Shown one piece after another: positions 15,090 to 18,308 of a DNA stretch of 18,308 bases. A program made the translations under genes and the position numbers. Within the stretch, counting starts at the first letter, position 1. Each line of letters starts with the position of its first letter. Under the pieces are notes generated by a model. It was not told the origin of the DNA. It did not search any database and was given only the letters and a program-made list of their open reading frames with translations. The stretch is from Lachnospiraceae bacterium (GTDB lineage: Bacteria > Bacillota > Clostridia > Lachnospirales > Lachnospiraceae): positions 1 through 18,308 of the forward strand of contig CAAGKF010000284.1 of assembly GCA_900770345.1 (NCBI GenBank), given 5' to 3'.

Positions 15090-15302
15090 GTGCGCAGCAT
15101 CGCAAAAAACAGTTCTCCGATCCAAGTGATCGTCCATTATCCCCGGACAGAAGCAGGCCTCCGCGAACTGGCAAAACGTACTGCCGATGTCCACGCTGAT
15201 ATGGTCATATGCCGCATTCAGAAACTGAACTGCTCTTCTGAACAGAAGAAAAGGCTGCTGGATGCAGTGATCCGATCCGCAGCAAAAGAAAAAAATTCTT
15301 AA
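15090..15302 (+). CDS. small uncharacterised protein divergent from the recombinase
   Basis: This 70-codon plus-strand ORF begins at a GTG that overlaps GGGGAGG, so the real start is unclear; the frame is open from 15030 but has no better start. The protein is hydrophilic, with VIVHYPRTEAGLRELAKRTA then ADMVICRIQKLNCSSEQKKR. It is probably mostly helical with no membrane segment, and I do not recognise it. Its composition and its terminator at 15281-15319 suggest it is real. It is transcribed away from the recombinase gene with about 220 bp between them. It could be an element-borne accessory protein, but that rests on position only. Confidence 0.5.
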   Translation: MRSIAKNSSPIQVIVHYPRTEAGLRELAKRTADVHADMVICRIQKLNCSSEQKKRLLDAVIRSAAKEKNS

Positions 15303-15319
15303 TTTTATTTGCTTTTTAT
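15281..15319 (+). terminator. terminator between convergent genes, possibly bidirectional
   Basis: AGCAAA (15281-15286) pairs with TTTGCT (15308-15313), with further A/T pairing inside, followed by a T-rich tail on the plus strand. It overlaps the end of the small ORF. The A-rich left arm gives a U-rich tail in the other direction, so it may also serve the gene ending at 15322. Confidence 0.5.
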
Positions 15320-15321
15320 TC

Positions 15322-15900
15322 TCAATAGAGACTTGTCAGTATCTCCACGCAACGGTCAATCCCCAGAACACCGCTGTCCAGGGTAATATGATAATTCTGG
15401 GCGTGGCCCCATTTCATATTGGTGTAAAAGCGGTGGTACGCCGCGCGGCGCTTATCCTTATCCTTCAGACGCTGCTCCGGAGATGCCTCCCGCTCGCCGT
15501 ATTCCTTCACAATACGGTTTGCACGGAATTCCATATCCGCATGGATAAATACCTTCAGGCAGTCTGCCTTGTCCTGAAGTATGTAATCCGCACAGCGGCC
15601 AACGATTACGCAGGGACCTTTCTGGGCAAGCTCTGTGATGATCCTGTATTGGATCTGCCAGAGATAATCCTCATTTGTAGGACCAAATGCCCGATTGGAT
15701 AAGGCGGAAGCAAGGAAGCCGCCGGGCGCATATTCACCGGCGTCTTTAATATAGTTTTCATCAAAACCGCTCTCCAGCGCGATCTTATGGATCAGCTCGC
15801 TGTCATAACAGGGAATCCCCAGCTTTTCCGCTGTCCTTTTTCCGATCGTACGTCCGCCGCTGCCAAATTCACGGCTGATGGTAATTATTCTGTTTTTCAT
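15322..15900 (-). CDS. cytidylate kinase-like family protein
   Basis: The 192-residue protein starts MKNRIITISREFGSGGRTIG; the GSGGRTIG segment (13-20) is the P-loop of the cytidylate kinase-like family (PF13189). Conserved stretches include IPCYDSELIHKIA, GPCVIVGRCADYIL and a basic region (RLKDKDKRRAAYHRFYT) resembling the lid. It is distinct from the housekeeping cmk gene, and its substrate is unproven. Its ATG overlaps the stop of the MATE gene by 4 bases (ATGA), so the two are translationally coupled in one transcript. It converges on the small ORF. Confidence 0.88.
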   Translation of the reverse strand: MKNRIITISREFGSGGRTIGKRTAEKLGIPCYDSELIHKIALESGFDENYIKDAGEYAPGGFLASALSNRAFGPTNEDYLWQIQYRIITELAQKGPCVIVGRCADYILQDKADCLKVFIHADMEFRANRIVKEYGEREASPEQRLKDKDKRRAAYHRFYTNMKWGHAQNYHITLDSGVLGIDRCVEILTSLY

Positions 15901-17303
15901 AAATTCTTCTCTCCTTTCCCATTAAGTTCCTTATATGTTCCCAGAATCAGGAATATTGCTACCAAAAATGTCAGTACATCAGAAACCGGCATGGAATAAA
16001 GAACACCGTCCAAACCAAAGAATACCGGCAGAAGAAGAGCAAAACCGACGCCGAAAACAACCTCTCTGATCATGGACAGAGCTGTTGATTCTGCAGCTTT
16101 TCCCATAGCCTGGAGGAAAATAAAGCATGCTTTATTGACACAGGCCAGGATCATCATGCACAGATAGGTGCGGAATGCCTTAATTGCAAAATCTGTATAA
16201 TACGTACTCTCATTGGCAGCGCCGAAAATATTGATCAGCTGTCTCGGGAAAAACTCAACCAGGATCAGAGCAACGGCTCCAACCGTCGCCTCTGAGATCA
16301 GAAGCTTTGTAAAAAGCTCCTTTACCCTTTGCTTCTGTCCGGCACCCATATTAAATCCTACAATAGGAATACAGCCGGCAGCCATACCAACCACAATCGA
16401 AATAACGATCTGGAAAAACTTCATAACAATTCCTACTACTGCCATAGGAATCTGTGCGTACTGCTCCTGACCGAAAACCACATCCAGAGCGCCGTATTTG
16501 CGGAGCATGTTATTAATTGCAGCCATAGCAGCAACCAGGCTGATCTGAGACAGAAAGCTGGTAATGCCAAGCGCCAGAGTTCTGATGCAGACAGATTTCG
16601 TCAAATGATAATCGCCCTTCTCCGGTCTTATAATCTTCATATTCAGAAGATACCAGACCGCAAGGACCGCGGTAACCACCTGACCGATCACAGTAGCTAC
16701 AGCCGCACCCATCATACCCCATCTGAAAATGAAGATAAAGATCGGGTCGAGAATGATATTGATCAATGCTCCCGCAAGCGTGGAAACCATGGCAAACTTG
16801 GGATTTCCGCCTGCACGGATGATAGGGTTCATGGCCTGACCGAACATATAAAACGGAATACCCAGAGAGATATAGAAAAAATATTCCTTCGAATGATGAA
16901 ACGTTTCCGCATTGACTGTTCCGCCGAACATGGCGATGATCTGATCGGAGAAGATCATATAGATCGCTGCTAAAACAATACTTCCTGACACTGCCATGAC
17001 CACGGAATTTCCGACACTCCGCTTTGCCGTATGAGCCTCATTTCTGCCCAGAGAGATGCTTACAAAAGCGCAGCAGCCGTCGCCGATCATAACAGCGATA
17101 GCCAGAGCCACCACAGTCAGAGGGAAAACGACAGTATTTGCCGCATTTCCGTAGGAACCAAGATAACTGGCATTGGCAATAAAGATCTGGTCTACGATAT
17201 TATAAAGAGCGCCGACCAGAAGAGAAATGATACAGGGAATTGCGTACTGCTTCATCAGTTTTCCAATACGCTCTGTTCCCAAAAACTGATTGGAATGTTC
17301 CAT
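15897..17303 (-). CDS. MATE family efflux transporter
   Basis: This is a 468-residue polytopic membrane protein with about 12 hydrophobic segments in two related halves, the normal MATE size. MATE proteins export cationic drugs or metabolites using H+ or Na+ gradients. Typical features are IPCIISLLVGALYNIVDQIF near the N-terminus, the GDGCCAFVSISLGRNE turn after the second helix, FYMFGQAMNPIIRAGGNPK, and GCIPIVGFNMGAGQKQR in the second half. The start at 17303 is an ATG 9 bases after GAGG; the in-frame GTG at 17318 overlaps that site. It is the first gene of a two-gene operon with the cytidylate kinase-like gene. Its promoter is followed at once by a terminator (17375-17428), so expression may be conditional. 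Confidence 0.95.
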   Translation of the reverse strand: MEHSNQFLGTERIGKLMKQYAIPCIISLLVGALYNIVDQIFIANASYLGSYGNAANTVVFPLTVVALAIAVMIGDGCCAFVSISLGRNEAHTAKRSVGNSVVMAVSGSIVLAAIYMIFSDQIIAMFGGTVNAETFHHSKEYFFYISLGIPFYMFGQAMNPIIRAGGNPKFAMVSTLAGALINIILDPIFIFIFRWGMMGAAVATVIGQVVTAVLAVWYLLNMKIIRPEKGDYHLTKSVCIRTLALGITSFLSQISLVAAMAAINNMLRKYGALDVVFGQEQYAQIPMAVVGIVMKFFQIVISIVVGMAAGCIPIVGFNMGAGQKQRVKELFTKLLISEATVGAVALILVEFFPRQLINIFGAANESTYYTDFAIKAFRTYLCMMILACVNKACFIFLQAMGKAAESTALSMIREVVFGVGFALLLPVFFGLDGVLYSMPVSDVLTFLVAIFLILGTYKELNGKGEKNL

Positions 17304-17374
17304 TGGATTATACCTCACCTTTCTTTGGATGTAATTGCTCAGGGACGGGCGCTGCCCCGAACGGTTACTTCAAA

Positions 17375-17428
17375 CAAAAAAGCGAGCAGCATCTGCGCAA
17401 CCGGAATTACGCATGAATGCTACTCGCT
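17375..17428 (-). terminator. promoter-proximal intrinsic terminator ahead of the MATE gene
   Basis: On the minus strand AGCGAGTAGCAT (17428-17417) pairs with ATGCTGCTCGCT (17392-17381), giving 12 bp with one G-U, directly followed by TTTTTT. The 24-base loop has an inner TGCG/CGCA pairing. It begins only about 3 bases after the predicted start of the promoter at 17438-17466. It may end the regulator transcript from 17496, act as an attenuator for the MATE operon, or define a short RNA. Confidence 0.8.
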
Positions 17429-17437
17429 GTACTTTCT

Positions 17438-17466
17438 ATTATACTGCTTTCCGTCAAAATCTGCAA
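17438..17466 (-). promoter_or_regulatory. promoter upstream of the MATE operon
   Basis: On the minus strand TTGCAG (17466-17461) and a perfect TATAAT (17443-17438) are 17 bp apart. Transcription would start near 17431, about 128 bases before the MATE ATG and just before the terminator hairpin. The regulator gene ends 29 bp upstream at 17496. Confidence 0.7.
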
Positions 17467-17495
17467 AAGGAATTTTCACCAAAAAGCAGCCGTCT

Positions 17496-18308
17496 TTATC
17501 GCGTGGATTCTCTCCATTTTACCACATTCTTAAAAACAACTTCCCCTTCCTTCCGTTTTCCGTCCAATAACTCCAAAAGCTCTCTGGCCGCCCGGATCCC
17601 CTCCTGATAGGCAGGCTCCAGGATCGCGGAAATAGCCGGAGTCGTAAGCCGTGTCCAACCGGTCATATCAAAACCGATCAGTCCAATGGTATCCGGAAAC
17701 AGCTTCTGATAATCCGGATAATTGCGGATCGCCTGGTATACAACAGGAAGCAGCTCCGGCTCCGCCACATAGATCAGCGTCTTCTTCGCCGGATCCACCA
17801 GCTGCTTTAACTGCTCAAACACATCGCCCGAACGTACCTGATCCGTAAAATAACAGGTACTGCCGCTGATCCCGGCATCCTGAAGGGCATCCTTATATCC
17901 CTGAGTCTTTTCAAAACCCCCGCTGACATCCGATACATCTCCGGCAGCCATCACAAACGCATCATACCCCTTCCCGACACATTCCGTAATGGTCTGATAA
18001 ACGCTTTCATAGTGATTGCTCTTGACATAACGTCCTCTGGAATCATAGGGCCGTGTTCCAAGATAAACCAGCGGCTTGCGCCGCTTCTCCAGAGAAGCCG
18101 CAAGCATTCCGAAGCGGTAGGTAGACTGTATGATAAATCCCTCGGCCCCGAATTTTACCATCTGTTCCACATATTCCTTTTCACTGTTAAAATTCAGCTC
18201 ACTGTTTCCGATCAGTATCTGATAACCCGAAGCTCTGGCCGTTTCCTCTATTCCTTTTAAAGCCTGAGCCGCATAAGGCTTTGACACATCATCCAGGATC
18301 ACACCCAG
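17496..18308 (-). CDS. LacI/GalR family regulator, effector-binding domain (N-terminus cut by the window edge)
   Basis: The reading frame continues past the right edge (LGVILDDVSKPYA), so only the C-terminal 270 residues are present. They form the periplasmic-binding-protein-like sensor: FGAEGFIIQST, KPLVYLGTRPYDSRG, FEKTQGYKDALQDAGI, LIGFDMTGWTRLTTPAISAI and the final YQEGIRAARELLELLDGK, as in LacI/GalR repressors. The DNA-binding HTH must lie outside the window, so the operator and ligand cannot be judged. Being immediately upstream of the MATE gene on the same strand suggests a possible regulatory link, but a promoter and terminator separate them. Confidence 0.85.
   Translation of the reverse strand: MGVILDDVSKPYAAQALKGIEETARASGYQILIGNSELNFNSEKEYVEQMVKFGAEGFIIQSTYRFGMLAASLEKRRKPLVYLGTRPYDSRGRYVKSNHYESVYQTITECVGKGYDAFVMAAGDVSDVSGGFEKTQGYKDALQDAGISGSTCYFTDQVRSGDVFEQLKQLVDPAKKTLIYVAEPELLPVVYQAIRNYPDYQKLFPDTIGLIGFDMTGWTRLTTPAISAILEPAYQEGIRAARELLELLDGKRKEGEVVFKNVVKWRESTR

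Noticed and set aside
1..18308. CRISPR arrays, tRNA or rRNA genes, T-boxes and complete insertion sequences
   Set aside because: I looked for regularly spaced repeats, tRNA-like folds, T-box motifs and transposase genes on both strands and found none.

Overview
The window looks like chromosomal DNA of a spore-forming Clostridia bacterium, most like a Lachnospiraceae. The evidence is CodY, an interrupted sigma-K gene, Gram-positive-type LexA boxes, strong AGGAGG ribosome binding sites, sigma-A promoters with 17-bp spacers, and a MATE/cytidylate-kinase-like pair. The species assignment is inference. Almost every gene lies on the minus strand. Exceptions are the tail of an unidentified plus-strand gene at the left edge and a small ORF near 15.1-15.3 kb.

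Left to right: 1-1060 is an AT-rich islet holding the 3' end of a plus-strand gene with its terminator, a small phage-type HTH regulator with a near-consensus promoter and operator-like repeats, and the terminator of the rpsB-tsf operon. 1061-2826 is tsf and rpsB (read rpsB to tsf). 3142-3933 is codY, with a candidate CodY site on its own promoter. 4114-9040 holds three DNA-processing genes read in the order comM, dprA, topA. 9204-11500 is a two-gene operon of a radical SAM protein (TIGR03916-like) and its partner (TIGR03915/DUF4130-like). Its promoter is bracketed by two LexA boxes, and the radical SAM protein carries a sliding-clamp-type motif. 11683-12699 is galE with a strong terminator.

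The most notable locus is 12831-14871. It encodes the C-terminal half of sigma-K, cut at a site matching the B. subtilis skin junction (an AATGA core), directly abutted by a large serine recombinase whose stop codon lies inside the core. This is one end of a skin-like sigK-intervening element. The 5' half of sigK is not in the window, so the element's length and cargo are unknown. To the right are a small uncharacterised ORF, a cytidylate kinase-like gene overlapping a MATE transporter gene, and a truncated LacI/GalR-type regulator. The MATE gene is preceded by a promoter followed almost at once by a strong intrinsic terminator, which suggests either a very short RNA or an attenuator.

Functionally, the window combines translation (rpsB, tsf), nutrient sensing (codY), DNA topology, uptake and repair (topA, dprA, comM, the SOS-controlled pair), sugar-nucleotide metabolism (galE), a sporulation switch (sigK and recombinase) and efflux (MATE). 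All sequence matches were made by eye; no database search or folding program was run.
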